Assembly (NCBI GenBank): GCA_003162475.1
Contig: PMOI01000023.1
Span: 109,750-173,749, forward strand
DNA length: 64,000 bases
Reading direction: 5' to 3'
DNA from: Acidimicrobiaceae bacterium
GTDB taxonomy: Bacteria > Actinomycetota > Acidimicrobiia > Acidimicrobiales > RAAP-2
The notes beneath the pieces were generated by a model. That model did no database searches, was not told the DNA's origin, and saw only the letters and a list, made by a program, of their open reading frames with translations. Shown one piece after another: positions 8,066 to 18,695 of this stretch. The number at the start of each line of letters is the position of its first letter. The first letter of the stretch is position 1. The position numbers and the translations under genes are program-made.

Positions 8066-8098
8066 ACTCTATCTACCTCGTGCTTGGCATGTCAAGCA
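8066..8098 (-). promoter_or_regulatory. Phasin 2 promoter with operator
   Basis: Bases 8081-8098 repeat exactly the 18-bp palindrome found before phaC. On the minus strand it holds TTGACA (8090-8095), then an 18-bp spacer and TAGAGT (8066-8071) as -10. The geometry is identical to that at 6575 and 7535. Confidence 0.83.
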
Positions 8099-8218
8099 CG
8101 AGAACGATGCAAGCGGACATCGCTGATGGGGGCGTCACGAACGACGGCCACGCGTGAATCTCGTCTGGCGGATCGCTCGCAGTGACTGAAACACCGGGCG
8201 CCGCTCGCCCCGTTGTTA

Positions 8219-8734
8219 CTAGCGTGCAGTGACGTCGAGGCGCCAGTTCCCGGTCAACTCGTAGTCGCACAGTGACGCTGTCATAGTGCACATCACTTCG
8301 AGCACCAGTGTCGCCCGCGTGGCGGCGGGGACTTCGAGGAGAAGGCCACGTTGGCTGTGATCCTGGCGGACCGTGAACGGAGCACTCCCAAGAAGCGAGG
8401 TGATCCGTTCGCGGCCGAGCCGTCCTCGCGTGTGCAAGAGACCAAGGGAGGAGGGCTGCACCTCTCCGTGGCGAGGAGGCGACGTGACGAAAGAAGCAAC
8501 GGTGACGCCGTGATTCATCCACAGTCCAAAAGAATTGACCTTGAGTTCCTCCACGTCGTCAATGACGCCAGGAACCACGTTGCACCATCCCCTCCCCGAA
8601 CTGATCGATTCAATTGCCCCGACGGCTTCGGTACGGTCGAAGGAGAACTGAAATTGGCTGCGCGTACTCACACTTTTTCCCTTGGCGAACGCGAGACCGT
8701 TCGCGTTGAAGTTGGCGATTGGCCAATGTCCCAC
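8219..8734 (-). CDS. Hypothetical protein (171 aa)
   Basis: I do not recognise this protein. It reads as genuine coding sequence, with alternating hydrophobic and polar patterns suggesting beta-strands (FQFSFDRTEAVGAIESISS, LLLEVPAATRATLVLEVMC) and a C-terminal ELTGNWRLDVTAR. There is no signal peptide or membrane segment. Start uncertain: GTG at 8734 is preferred to the adjacent TTG, and an AAGAAG lies a few bases upstream. A frame on the opposite strand is also open, but its composition (Arg-rich, low complexity) looks like antisense. It sits downstream of and codirectional with the metallopeptidase gene, separated by 91 bp. Confidence 0.6.
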   Translation of the reverse strand: MGHWPIANFNANGLAFAKGKSVSTRSQFQFSFDRTEAVGAIESISSGRGWCNVVPGVIDDVEELKVNSFGLWMNHGVTVASFVTSPPRHGEVQPSSLGLLHTRGRLGRERITSLLGSAPFTVRQDHSQRGLLLEVPAATRATLVLEVMCTMTASLCDYELTGNWRLDVTAR

Positions 8735-8825
8735 CAATCGACTTCTTCGACAGTAGACCGAGCGTCGTGGTCCTGCGTCGGACGTCGGGGTGGATTTATA
8801 ACCATGGATGGGACCGGACGATGCG

Positions 8826-9173
8826 CTACGCCCAGCCCAACTCTTCGAGCCGAGGATCGCTGATGCCGAAGTGATGCGCGACTTCGTGAATCACGGTCTT
8901 ACGAATCTGGGCCTTTACTTCGTCCTCGCTGTTGCATTGGCGACAGATCGTCGTCTGGTACAAGGTGATCCGGTCAGGCATGACGGCGCTGTAGCTGATC
9001 GGACTGCGCTTGGTGAGGGGTATGCCTTCGTAGAGTCCAAAGAGATTGCGCCCCGGTGCCTCGTCGTCAACAATGATTGCCAAGTTTTCTATTTGGTTTG
9101 AGAGTTCCTCAGGTAGCGTCGCGAGAGCTTCTTCCACCAACTCCTCGAAGCGTTCTTTGGATATCTCGAACAT
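8826..9173 (-). CDS. Minimal zincin metallopeptidase-family protein
   Basis: A 115-residue member of the small zinc metallopeptidase family (PF06262, zincin_1). The signature HEVAHHFGISDPRLEELG near the C-terminus supplies the HExxH zinc site with a downstream Asp ligand. An ALATLPEELSNQIENLAIIVDDE segment and an LFGLYEGIPLTKR loop also fit the family. The ATG at 9173 (MFEISKERF) matches the family N-terminus. An upstream ATG at 9221 would add 16 residues with no ribosome site. Members are widespread in actinobacteria, with substrate unknown; this one is cytosolic. Confidence 0.85.
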   Translation of the reverse strand: MFEISKERFEELVEEALATLPEELSNQIENLAIIVDDEAPGRNLFGLYEGIPLTKRSPISYSAVMPDRITLYQTTICRQCNSEDEVKAQIRKTVIHEVAHHFGISDPRLEELGWA

Positions 9174-9539
9174 CAGCGAAGCGTATCGGTCGATTGACGA
9201 AGCGCCGACACTGTGGACCATTCGCGTTGACTCGAACCAAACTCATTTAAACGTCAATCGACGTTCGCAACGCTGCGAAACGACTCCCAACGTGCCGGGA
9301 TCGCGACCAGGGCGGTTCACTAAAGCGCGCGGGTCGTCTAAAAGCTTTTGGGGCTAGTACGCCCACTAATACTCTTGAACAGGACTAAAAAAATCCTGCG
9401 TAATCTGTTGCGACCGAGCCGTAACCGTTTTGGAAGTGATTTAGTCCTCCCCTTTTCAGGCGCGATTCACTGAGACGTCAGGTGTCACGCGGACGGACGA
9501 TCGGTGCCGAGGGCCACGGCCAGTCTGGGGCGCCCGCAT
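9174..9539. other. Intergenic stretch, no gene seen
   Basis: 366 bp between two minus-strand genes. It contains a small inverted repeat, CAGGA/TCCTG around an A-run (about 9380-9398), too weak to call a terminator, and otherwise nothing recognisable. Confidence 0.45.
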
Positions 9540-10430
9540 TTATTGGGTGAATCTGACGGGATAGGCCGGCCTTAGCGGCAACCCGTAGATGAGCCGCAGT
9601 TGGGTCACGACGTAGGTGGCGAGAAGATTCTGGCCCATGTACGTGAGGTGGATGCCGTCAGCCGTTCGAATCGGCTGCAACTTGCCATTGACTCGTGCGT
9701 TGAACCGGAAATTCCCTCTCGCGTCCGCCATGAATTTCCACGTTGACACGAAGGTTGCGTCAGGTATCTTCTGGGACGCGTCGGAAAAAATTGAATTAAC
9801 TACCTGCATCTTCTGGCGATACCCGAACGGATTCATGATCGGCATACCGACCCACATCACCACGCAGTGAGCCGCGGCGGCTTCCTTGATCACGGTCGAA
9901 ACATTCGACGAGTACTTCGAGCGCCAGGCGCGAGTGTCGAACGGCGCAGCTTGACCGTTCACGACCATTGCCTGTTCGTCATTGGCACCCAAGAAGACAA
10001 TCAACAACTGGGGACGGTACTGTGAGAGAAACTTCTTCAGATGTTGCGGCCAGTTGTAAAACCACGCGTTGGTGAGACCCGTTGCGAGAGTGGTCTTCAC
10101 TACCAAAGTGATCGCCGGATTTTTCTCAAGTTGCACATGAAGTCCCTCTCCCAAATCGGCACCCAGTGAATCGCCAATTTCGAGAATTGTGCAGTGCCGA
10201 GTTGACGGCAACGTCTTCACCCCTTTCCTCGCCTTCGTGCCAGCAGGTAGGCACGTGACTGGTGGCGCCGCGCTGGCGCGGAGTCTCGTGCCAGCGCCTG
10301 TTGACTCGTGAGAGATGCCAAACGCCGGGGCAGTCGCAGCACCAATCGCGGTGCACAAAATTATCGCCACCATCAGACGACTGAACTGGCAAACAGGCCG
10401 AGCTGGTCGTTTGTATCGCACCACAATCAT
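9540..10430 (-). CDS. Exported SGNH hydrolase, DUF459-like
   Basis: A 296-residue protein with an N-terminal membrane anchor or signal (about residues 18-37, LMVAIILCTAIGAATAPAF) and an extracytoplasmic SGNH/GDSL hydrolase domain. Block I is EIGDSLGADLG with nucleophile Ser87, the oxyanion Asn is in FLGANDEQ, and block V is DGIHLTYMGQ with catalytic Asp and His. The order and the GDSLGxDLG motif fit the DUF459 family (PF04311), esterases linked to surface polysaccharide acylation. An ATG at 10430 is chosen over a TTG four codons earlier. No acyltransferase partner lies next to it. Confidence 0.82.
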   Translation of the reverse strand: MIVVRYKRPARPVCQFSRLMVAIILCTAIGAATAPAFGISHESTGAGTRLRASAAPPVTCLPAGTKARKGVKTLPSTRHCTILEIGDSLGADLGEGLHVQLEKNPAITLVVKTTLATGLTNAWFYNWPQHLKKFLSQYRPQLLIVFLGANDEQAMVVNGQAAPFDTRAWRSKYSSNVSTVIKEAAAAHCVVMWVGMPIMNPFGYRQKMQVVNSIFSDASQKIPDATFVSTWKFMADARGNFRFNARVNGKLQPIRTADGIHLTYMGQNLLATYVVTQLRLIYGLPLRPAYPVRFTQ

Positions 10431-11038
10431 CACTTCGTCCAAACGTTCGAGAGATTAAGGGAATCAGCCCCGATTCTAAGACCCCGCTCCTCCTGCGCCG
10501 TCTCGCCAGCGTGCGCGAGTTTGCTCGAATGACGGTGGGAAGAGTACGACTTGGTCCTCGTGCTGGGTCACCAGACCTTCGGTTGAAACGGCGTCGAGCC
10601 GCAGTGACCTCAGTTAGTGAGCCAGTCGACCCTGACCTCTTCTGATGGAGCACACTTTTGAGAGTGAGGTCTGTGTTCGTCGAGAGAGTAATTATTCGAA
10701 CTCGTTCGGCACAGTAAAGGGGACTTCAGTTCGCCGTGAAGTCGGAGCGTCGACCGGCAACGAATCATTGCGAAAATACCCATCAGAAATCCCACGCTTC
10801 ATCCCACGGACTAAGCCGACAACACTCAACCGCGCCGACGCCATCGGACGAGTTTCCCGTTTATGTGGGACGTTTCCGACACGGACAGTTGGCTTCAACA
10901 GGCCGTGCCCCCTTTTAATCCCAAGGTGCCGTGAACGAGACTCCCGTGCCACAATTTTGCCAGGAAGCTCACCTTGCCTCTAATGGTGCCGTCTAAAGGA
11001 TTTAATGATCGTTTCGATACAGACGCATCACGGGTTCC
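10431..11038. other. Intergenic stretch, no gene seen
   Basis: 608 bp between two minus-strand genes. Frames are short and biased in composition, no RNA gene was recognised, and no transposon ends are visible. It may be eroded sequence. Confidence 0.45.
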
Positions 11039-11617
11039 TTACTTCGACGAGTTCGCCAACTCCTCGTAACGAAAGCAATTGGTTACGTGGTCGTTCACGA
11101 GTCCCGCCGCTTGCATGAACGCGTAACAGATTGTCGGGCCAACGAATTTAAAACCCCGCTTCTTCAAATCCTTACTCATCACTTCGGCTACTGGACTCTT
11201 GGCCGGGATCTGGCTGCCCTCTTTCCAAGCGTTGACCGTTGGTCTGCCGTCGACAAACTGCCAAAGGTAGGCGTCGAGGGAGCCGAAATCTTCTTGGACC
11301 GCTAGGACAGACCGAGCGTTGGTGATCGTAGCGGCCAATTTTTGCCGGTTGCGAATTATCCCTTCGTTGTTCACTAGTAGGTCATATTCCTTATCGCCAT
11401 ACTTTGCGACTTTTGAAATATCGAAGCCGTCAAGGGCGCGCTCGAAGTTTTCGCGTTTCTGCAAGACGATGCGCCAACTGAGTCCCGCCTGCATGGCGTC
11501 AAGCACCATGAACTCAAAGAGTTTCTGGTCATCGTGGATGGGCACACCCCATTCGGTGTCGTGATAGGTGATCATCAAGGGATGACCTCCAACCCAGGCG
11601 CAGCGATGATCGTTCAT
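11039..11617 (-). CDS. tag: DNA-3-methyladenine glycosylase I
   Basis: A 192-residue base-excision-repair enzyme that removes 3-methyladenine from DNA. Family marks are the N-terminal RCAWV, the YHDTEWGVP segment, AGLSWRIVLQKRENF, and a C-terminal HVTNCFRY giving the HxxxC half of the zinc snap, with Cys6 and the HDTEW His as the other ligands. Length matches Tag from other bacteria (about 190). The ATG overlaps by four bases a TGA that ends a short upstream frame (11614-11877), described separately. No strong Shine-Dalgarno. Transcribed divergently from msrB. Confidence 0.95.
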   Translation of the reverse strand: MNDHRCAWVGGHPLMITYHDTEWGVPIHDDQKLFEFMVLDAMQAGLSWRIVLQKRENFERALDGFDISKVAKYGDKEYDLLVNNEGIIRNRQKLAATITNARSVLAVQEDFGSLDAYLWQFVDGRPTVNAWKEGSQIPAKSPVAEVMSKDLKKRGFKFVGPTICYAFMQAAGLVNDHVTNCFRYEELANSSK

Positions 11618-11877
11618 GAGTGATCATCGTAGGACCAAGTAGCAACACTCGCGGGGGCCGACTCGGGCCGCCGGACTTCGGTGACGTCGAGAGCGACAGC
11701 GATGGCGCCATCGGGAAAGCCCTTCACCACGGGGTTAGTTCCGGCACGCCGTAAAGCATCGAACGTGCTCTCGACACCTTGAGAGTCTCCTGGTGACGAG
11801 TCGAATTCAGGTTCAAGGATCGATGGTCCGCAGGCGGGCGATCGTCGACCAACGTCTCGGAGACCCCCTTGTCTTGA
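11614..11877 (-). pseudogene. Possible gene remnant coupled to tag
   Basis: A minus-strand frame of about 87 codons ends in a TGA overlapping the tag ATG (ATGA). Its last 50 residues look protein-like (FDALRRAGTNPVVKGFPDG, AIAVALDVTEV), but there is no ATG or supported start and a stop lies just upstream. I do not recognise a family. It could be the decayed 3' end of a gene once coupled to tag, or chance. Confidence 0.22.
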
Positions 11878-12136
11878 TTATGGAAATTTCCGGTGAAAAT
11901 TCTGAGCGCCTCCACAAACGTCTTCTTGGAACCCCTTTGGCAGGCCCCGACCACCGGTGTTGTAACGCAAATGTCGACTTCTCATACTATGAAAATGATG
12001 GTATGAAACCAATCGGTGAGACGACTGCTTGGTTACCAACAAAAAGTAGTGAGATAGGAATCGGTGAGACTTCGCGGCGTGAAACGGCGCGACGTAACAC
12101 GCACGATCGAAAGTACCTACGACGAAGGAGTTTGAT
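11878..12136. other. tag/msrBA upstream region, no gene seen
   Basis: AT-richer than its surroundings. It holds the promoter for msrBA on the plus strand, but no clear consensus boxes were seen beyond the AAGGAG ribosome site just before msrB. Confidence 0.4.
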
Positions 12137-12607
12137 GTGACTAAGCAATACCAAAAGAGTCCGGAATCCGTGGCTCGTCTCACTCCGCGTCAATACGACG
12201 TCACCCAGGAAGCCGCCACCGAGCCCGCGTTCGACAACGAGTTTTGGGATCACAAAGAGGCTGGCCTCTACGTCGACGTGGTGTCAGGCGAGCCTCTGTT
12301 CGCTTCCACCAAGAAGTACGACAGCGGTTGCGGCTGGCCGAGCTTCACTGCGCCACTCGAGTCGGCGAACGTCGCTGAGAACGAAGACAGCAGCCACGGA
12401 ATGATCAGGACCGAGGTGCGCTCCACCCACGGAGACTCTCACCTCGGCCATCTGTTCAGCGACGGGCCGGTCGACGAGGGTGGCCTTCGCTACTGCATCA
12501 ACTCCGCCGCCCTGCGCTTCGTCCCCTACGAGGACCTCGAGGCCGAGGGGTACGGCGAATACGTAAAGGTTTTTGACGAGGCCTCGAAGAAGGGATCAGC
12601 ACAGTGA
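12137..12607 (+). CDS. msrB: Peptide-methionine (R)-S-oxide reductase
   Basis: A 156-residue MsrB, which reduces the R-epimer of methionine sulfoxide in proteins. The catalytic Cys120 is in [11 protein letters not shown] and a recycling Cys65 is in [19 protein letters not shown] is the typical His-rich segment. The CxxC pairs that bind structural zinc in many MsrB are absent, so this is a zinc-free form. GTG start, six bases after AAGGAG (an ATG three bases earlier runs straight into TGA). It overlaps msrA by four bases, forming a two-gene operon for both epimers. Confidence 0.95.
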   Translation: MTKQYQKSPESVARLTPRQYDVTQEAATEPAFDNEFWDHKEAGLYVDVVSGEPLFASTKKYDSGCGWPSFTAPLESANVAENEDSSHGMIRTEVRSTHGDSHLGHLFSDGPVDEGGLRYCINSAALRFVPYEDLEAEGYGEYVKVFDEASKKGSAQ

Positions 12608-13122
12608 CCACCACCGAAAAGGCCATTCTCGCCGGCGGGTGCTTTTGGGGAATGCAGGATCTGATTCGAAAGCGTCCGGGCGTGCTCTCCACTCGCGTCG
12701 GTTACACGGGGGGCGACGTCGCCAACGCGACCTATCGCCATCACGGAAGCCACGCCGAGGCGATCGAGATCACCTTCGACCCAGAAAAGACCACCTACCG
12801 TGAGCTTCTCGAATTCTTTTTTCAAATCCACGATCCGACGACACCGAACCGTCAGGGCAACGACAGGGGTGCGAGCTATCGCTCCGCGATCTTCTACCTC
12901 GACGACAGCCAACGTCGAGTGGCGGGGGACACGATCGCCGACGTCGAGGCATCCGGTCTTTGGCCTGGGAAAGTCGTCACCGAAGTGAGTCTTGCTGGAC
13001 CGTTCTGGGAGGCCGAGCCTGACCACCAGGACTATCTTGAGCACTACCCGAACGGGTACACCTGCCACTTCCCAAGAGCTGACTGGGTGCTCCCTCGTCG
13101 GAGCAATAGCGCAGCGATGTAA
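12604..13122 (+). CDS. msrA: Peptide-methionine (S)-S-oxide reductase
   Basis: A 172-residue MsrA that reduces the S-epimer of methionine sulfoxide. The signature [10 protein letters not shown] carries the catalytic Cys13. [20 protein letters not shown] and the [10 protein letters not shown] segment follow in the usual order. No C-terminal recycling cysteine pair is seen; Cys in YTCHF is the only other candidate. GTG start overlapping the msrB TGA (GTGA), so translation is coupled. Confidence 0.95.
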   Translation: MTTTEKAILAGGCFWGMQDLIRKRPGVLSTRVGYTGGDVANATYRHHGSHAEAIEITFDPEKTTYRELLEFFFQIHDPTTPNRQGNDRGASYRSAIFYLDDSQRRVAGDTIADVEASGLWPGKVVTEVSLAGPFWEAEPDHQDYLEHYPNGYTCHFPRADWVLPRRSNSAAM

Positions 13123-13360
13123 CTCATTAGTGCTGGATGCGACCACGCTCGCGTGACAGCACAATTGAATGGAACGTGAGAGCGAATCTCGCCACTCTGC
13201 GCGCCGGGTACTTATGGGTCACCGAACTTCATAGGTCACGTGCCGACTCCACGGAAGTCACCGTGACTGAGAACGTCCGCACGTACCGCCATCTATCCTC
13301 GTTCTTGGACAGTCAAACGAGTCAGCACCCTCCGACGTTGGCTGTGAAAGGCTCATCTAC

Positions 13361-14805
<1,445 letters not shown>

Positions 14806-14806
<1 letters not shown>

Positions 14807-15552
14807 TGAGTCTCGACGCCACACGGCTCCGCGCGGTCGTCCATAAGGAACTATTGGACTACCGGCGCAAACGGGCCATCGTCGTGTCGATGGTTCTCCT
14901 GCCGATCCTCTTCCTCGTGGAACCCGTCGTTTCGATCTTTGTCGCCGCGCCGTCGGAGTCGAGTTCTGCCCTGGATTCATTCGTCATCCTTCCTCTCCTT
15001 TACATGCTCTTGATCGCGGTCGTCATGCCGAGCACCCTCGCCGCCTTTACCGTGGTCGGCGAACGTGAACAGGGAACGCTTGAACCCTTGCTCACCACGC
15101 CACTTCGCGAACAAGAGTTCATCATCGGCAAGGGGGCGGCGGTCATGATCCCCTCAGTAGCCCTCTCGTACCTGGTGTACGGACTCTTCCTTCTCGCCGT
15201 TGAACTGTTCGCCCACCCCGCCGTCGCCACGGCTGTCTTCCACAATGGTCCGATACTCCTAGCGTTGTTCCTCTTCGCTCCCCTGGTGGCCGGTTGGTCC
15301 GTCGTGGTTGGAATGGCCGTGTCGGTCAGGGCCAGCGAAGTCCGCGTCGCCCAGCAGTTGGGGATGCTCGCGAGCCTCCCAATCACTGGCGTGGTCCTGT
15401 TGTTGGCAATCGGAGTCATCCATCCGACTTTCCCTGTCGCGATCGCGTTCGCGGCCGGGTTGCTCGTGATCGACCTGATAACGCTTCGAATCGTGTCACG
15501 GATGTTCGATCGCGAACGGCTCGTGATTGGAACCAAGGCCACGAGATCGTGA
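14806..15552 (+). CDS. ABC-2 type transporter permease
   Basis: A 248-residue integral membrane protein with about six hydrophobic segments, starting at residues 24-48 (VVSMVLLPILFLVEPVVSIF). The cytoplasmic-side VVGEREQGTLEPLLTTPL motif is typical of ABC-2 permeases of the NatB/DrrB type. The ATG shares its first base with the upstream ATPase stop, and a GTG one codon earlier is an alternative. With the ATPase it should form an exporter; the substrate cannot be read from sequence. Confidence 0.88.
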
Positions 15553-15843
15553 ACGGTACGCGCGTCGCGACAACCTTAAGCCCGCCGATCTCGCCGCGCG
15601 ATGGCTGAATCGAAAACCAAGTAACGAGCATCGAAGACCTTGCTCGAAACTGAGCGAAAGTCCGGATGGGCCACACCCAGGTTTCGGTCAACTTGAACGA
15701 CCGTGGGCACCGAGAAACAGTCAGATTCAGCTGACCAGATGTGATAAAAAAAGAAGCGCGCACTCATTCTTCTTTCATGAACTGTGCAAGTAAGAGGCGT
15801 TTCGCCATCGTGCGACGCCCATAGTGAACGGGCACACTCGTCA

Positions 15844-16776
15844 ATGGAACTAAGAATCTTCACTGAGCCCCAACAAGGAGCAACCTACGACCAGTTGCTC
15901 GCGATAGCACTCGCCGCCGAGGAAGGTGGCTTCGGTGCTTTCTTCCGCTCCGATCACTATCTGAAGATGGGTGAGGTGAGTGGTCTTCCCGGCCCGACCG
16001 ACGCCTGGATCACGCTGGCTGCACTGGCACGAGACACGAAGCGAATCCGCCTCGGCACCCTGCTCACCGCCGCGACGTTCCGCTATCCGGGCTCGCTCGC
16101 GATCGCCGTTGCTCAAGTTGACGCGATGAGCGGCGGTCGCGTGGAACTCGGGCTGGGCGCGGGGTGGTTCGAAGAAGAGCACACTGCCTACGGCATGGCG
16201 TTCCCCTCCGTTGGCGAACGATTCGAGAGGCTGGAAGAGCAACTTGGCATCATCACTGGTTTGTGGGAGACCGAGATTGGCTCGACGTTCAACTTTTCGG
16301 GCAAGCACTACTCGCTGATCGATAGCCCAGCGCTTCCAAAGCCAGTTCAGTCGCCGCGGCCGCCGATCATCATCGGCGGCCATGGCCGCAAGATCACCCC
16401 GCGTCTTGCCGCAAAATTCGCCGACGAGTTCAACGTTCCCTTCTCCTCGTACGACGTCTGCAAATCCCAGTACGAAGTCGTCGACGAAGCCTGCAACGCG
16501 ATTCACCGTGACCCCGAGTCGATCGTGCGCTCGGCCGCCCTCGTCGTGTGCTGCGGTGAGAACAAGACTGATCTTGAACGGCGCGCAGCAAACATCGGGC
16601 GTGACGTCAGCGAACTAGCGGAGGACGGGCTCGCCGGAACGCCAGCACAGGTCGCGGAAAAGATCCTCGCTTTTGGCGAATTGGGAATCTCTCGCCTGTA
16701 CCTGCAGATGCTGGACGTCACTGACCTCGAGCACGTTGGACTCATCGCTTCAGAGGTTTTGCCGGCAGTCAAGTAG
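15844..16776 (+). CDS. LLM class F420-dependent oxidoreductase (TIGR03560-like)
   Basis: A 310-residue TIM-barrel flavin/F420 oxidoreductase of the luciferase-like family. It has the N-terminal MELRIFTEPQQGATYDQLL, FRSDHYL, TLLTAATFRYPGSLAIAVAQVD, and the family mark GLGAGWFEEEHTAYG followed by a PIIIGGHG strand. This layout fits actinobacterial TIGR03560 proteins, which usually bind F420; substrate unknown. I take the ATG at 15844 because family members start there and the 20 upstream codons look non-coding. There is no Shine-Dalgarno, and a CATAGT box about 15 bases upstream suggests a very short leader. Confidence 0.85.
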   Translation: MELRIFTEPQQGATYDQLLAIALAAEEGGFGAFFRSDHYLKMGEVSGLPGPTDAWITLAALARDTKRIRLGTLLTAATFRYPGSLAIAVAQVDAMSGGRVELGLGAGWFEEEHTAYGMAFPSVGERFERLEEQLGIITGLWETEIGSTFNFSGKHYSLIDSPALPKPVQSPRPPIIIGGHGRKITPRLAAKFADEFNVPFSSYDVCKSQYEVVDEACNAIHRDPESIVRSAALVVCCGENKTDLERRAANIGRDVSELAEDGLAGTPAQVAEKILAFGELGISRLYLQMLDVTDLEHVGLIASEVLPAVK

Positions 16777-16848
16777 GGCATCGCGCCCATCAAAACCGGT
16801 AATGAGCAGAGTTGGTTCGCTGCCGAGCTACGAAGCCGCCAACTTCTT

Positions 16849-17580
16849 CTAATCCCTTTCCAAAATCGCGACGTACGGCTCGCTCGGGCGCTCGCCCAGG
16901 ACGCGAGCCTGATGCCAGCCCGTTCCTCGAAGAATCGACTGCAGTTCACTTCGCGAGACAAAGAGCCAAGGAAACCATGGACCAACCGAGTACCCGTAGT
17001 GGTACCGGAACCGCGCCTGTCCGGGAGGATTGCCCCGCTCACGGTTGCGTCGGTAATACGCACGATCGATGCCGGGTGCGCCCCCGCAGTACGGGTTCGT
17101 GCTCTCGACAAAGATTCGTGCTCGCGGGTTCGTCAACGTCGCCCACGTGGTCAAGACCTCATGGGCACGATCGGGTGTACCGAAAATTCCGAAGTTGTTG
17201 CCGAATAACACAATTGAGTCGAACGCCTCGATCCGCCGCCCCAAAGTATCGGTCGACGTGCACCAGACTTCTTTAACACCGCGGAGCCTCGCCGCCTTCA
17301 CCGCGAGACGCGACGAGTCAAGACCAACGACGTCGACACCGCGCTGTTGAAGGTTCAAGGCGACACGGCCGGCGCCACATCCCACGTCCAGCACGCGACC
17401 GCGCATGTGACGAACAGACTGGCGCTCAGCGAAGGGCCATCCTTTGAAGTCGGATAAGTACACCTCGGGACCCGCGCCGGTCTCCGCGTACCCATCATCA
17501 CGTTCGACCGTCTCTGGAATCGTGCCGCCCTGCGCCCAATCCAAGAGGGCGCGACCGAACGCGTCATTTTCTGATTTCAC
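16849..17580 (-). CDS. Class I SAM-dependent methyltransferase
   Basis: A 243-residue methyltransferase. Motif I is VLDVGCGAGRVAL (residues about 63-75), motif II VVGLDSSRLAV and motif IV FDSIVLFGNNFG, with post-motif strands such as RIFVEST. The acceptor is unknown; the fold is that of small-molecule methyltransferases (methyltransf_25/11 type). It begins nine bases after the phosphotransferase gene and looks co-transcribed with it and the mycothiol-dependent-type gene upstream. Cytosolic. Confidence 0.88.
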   Translation of the reverse strand: MKSENDAFGRALLDWAQGGTIPETVERDDGYAETGAGPEVYLSDFKGWPFAERQSVRHMRGRVLDVGCGAGRVALNLQQRGVDVVGLDSSRLAVKAARLRGVKEVWCTSTDTLGRRIEAFDSIVLFGNNFGIFGTPDRAHEVLTTWATLTNPRARIFVESTNPYCGGAPGIDRAYYRRNRERGNPPGQARFRYHYGYSVGPWFPWLFVSRSELQSILRGTGWHQARVLGERPSEPYVAILERD

Positions 17581-17589
17581 TTCACGACT

Positions 17590-18633
17590 CTATTCACGCT
17601 TCAAGCACACGTTTAACAATCCGAACTCGCCGCGCTCACGAAGTAGATCGATCCAACTTCGATTCACCATGAATGACGGATCGTGAGGGAGTGACGCGTC
17701 GGAGTGTTGGCATCGGGCGCCGTACGCGACAAGAAGCAGATTCGCGGCGTCCACGACTTCGAGCTCGCTGTCGTCAAAATCCCTACCGCGAGCACGCTCG
17801 TAGTCAGCAATGAACCCTCTCATCTCTTCGAGATTGGGTAGGGATCCACCGGGTTTGGACCAGTCAGATGAAAATGTCGCCGCCGCACTGCCCACCAAAT
17901 AGGTCTCGCTGGCGAGACCTATTGAGTCCCAATCGTAGATAGCGGTCATCGTCCCCCCACTAAAACCCACGTTGCCAACTCGCCAGTCGAGGTAGCCAAT
18001 GACAGGCTCCCCTAGGAATCCCATCAATCGTCGACGAGCCGACCACGCGAGTTCGTCAATCCACTGGGCTCCGTCCTTCGTGGCTTCGAAATCGAAGCGG
18101 GACGAGTGAGGAATGGGCCAGAGTGCGCCGTCGGACCCATCGAGGAGGGCTGGTCCCTCAAGTCCGGACTTGTCCTCGACGTTTCGTCCGGCTTCAATGA
18201 ACCGAAGCAACTCGTGAGCGAGGACGCGACGTATCTCGTCGTCGTGTCCGTCCGCGATGTCACCCGCGAGTAGTTGTTCAACTGTCAGGACTCCCGTCCC
18301 AAAATCCATCGCTTCAACGATGGGAAGCGGCGCAGCCAACCCCATGGCGTGAAATTTCCGTTGAACTCGCTGAACGGCCAAAAGTTTCGATTTGGAGGCT
18401 CGCCAGTGATGAAGTTTCAGGACAATGTCTTGTGTACTAAGCCTTAGTCCGACCACGACGCCCACGCTGTGGCGATAGAAGAGGGCCTCCGATGGCTCGC
18501 CAAACTGCAACGCAAGAAAATCCTCAATTCGCGTTGCGATCTGTTCCGAATCCTCCGTGCCGAAGATCTCTCTTTCGAGCGAACCGTCGCCGTCACTCAA
18601 GGCTTCGTTCACGAGAGCCACGAGTTTCGTCAC
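17590..18633 (-). CDS. Aminoglycoside-phosphotransferase-like kinase
   Basis: A 347-residue protein of the APH/choline-kinase fold. The catalytic loop reads IGYLDWRVGNVGF, with Tyr replacing the usual His of HxD but keeping Asp and Asn. The DFG-equivalent is AIYDWDSIG. An N-lobe Lys is in DIVLKLHHW. Small-molecule phosphorylation is likely; the substrate is unknown and resistance should not be assumed. Middle gene of a minus-strand trio, with 62 bp to the gene before it and nine bp to the methyltransferase. Confidence 0.75.
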   Translation of the reverse strand: MTKLVALVNEALSDGDGSLEREIFGTEDSEQIATRIEDFLALQFGEPSEALFYRHSVGVVVGLRLSTQDIVLKLHHWRASKSKLLAVQRVQRKFHAMGLAAPLPIVEAMDFGTGVLTVEQLLAGDIADGHDDEIRRVLAHELLRFIEAGRNVEDKSGLEGPALLDGSDGALWPIPHSSRFDFEATKDGAQWIDELAWSARRRLMGFLGEPVIGYLDWRVGNVGFSGGTMTAIYDWDSIGLASETYLVGSAAATFSSDWSKPGGSLPNLEEMRGFIADYERARGRDFDDSELEVVDAANLLLVAYGARCQHSDASLPHDPSFMVNRSWIDLLRERGEFGLLNVCLKRE

Positions 18634-18695
18634 GGGCTCAGCATCCCACAGCCCTGTTTTGATTCATCGCGGCACCAACGTCCGCGACGCGGCGA

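Noticed and set aside
8351..8863. 170-codon plus-strand frame opposite the hypothetical protein at 8219-8734
   Set aside because: Arg/Ser-rich with no predicted core; the minus-strand reading shows regular strand patterns instead. Some doubt remains.
9378..9400. Inverted repeat CAGGA...TCCTG around an A-run as a terminator
   Set aside because: Five-base stem with no following T-run on either strand; too weak.
17590..18633. Antibiotic-resistance phosphotransferase
   Set aside because: Only the general APH fold is seen, with an altered catalytic loop and no match to known resistance enzymes; substrate unknown.
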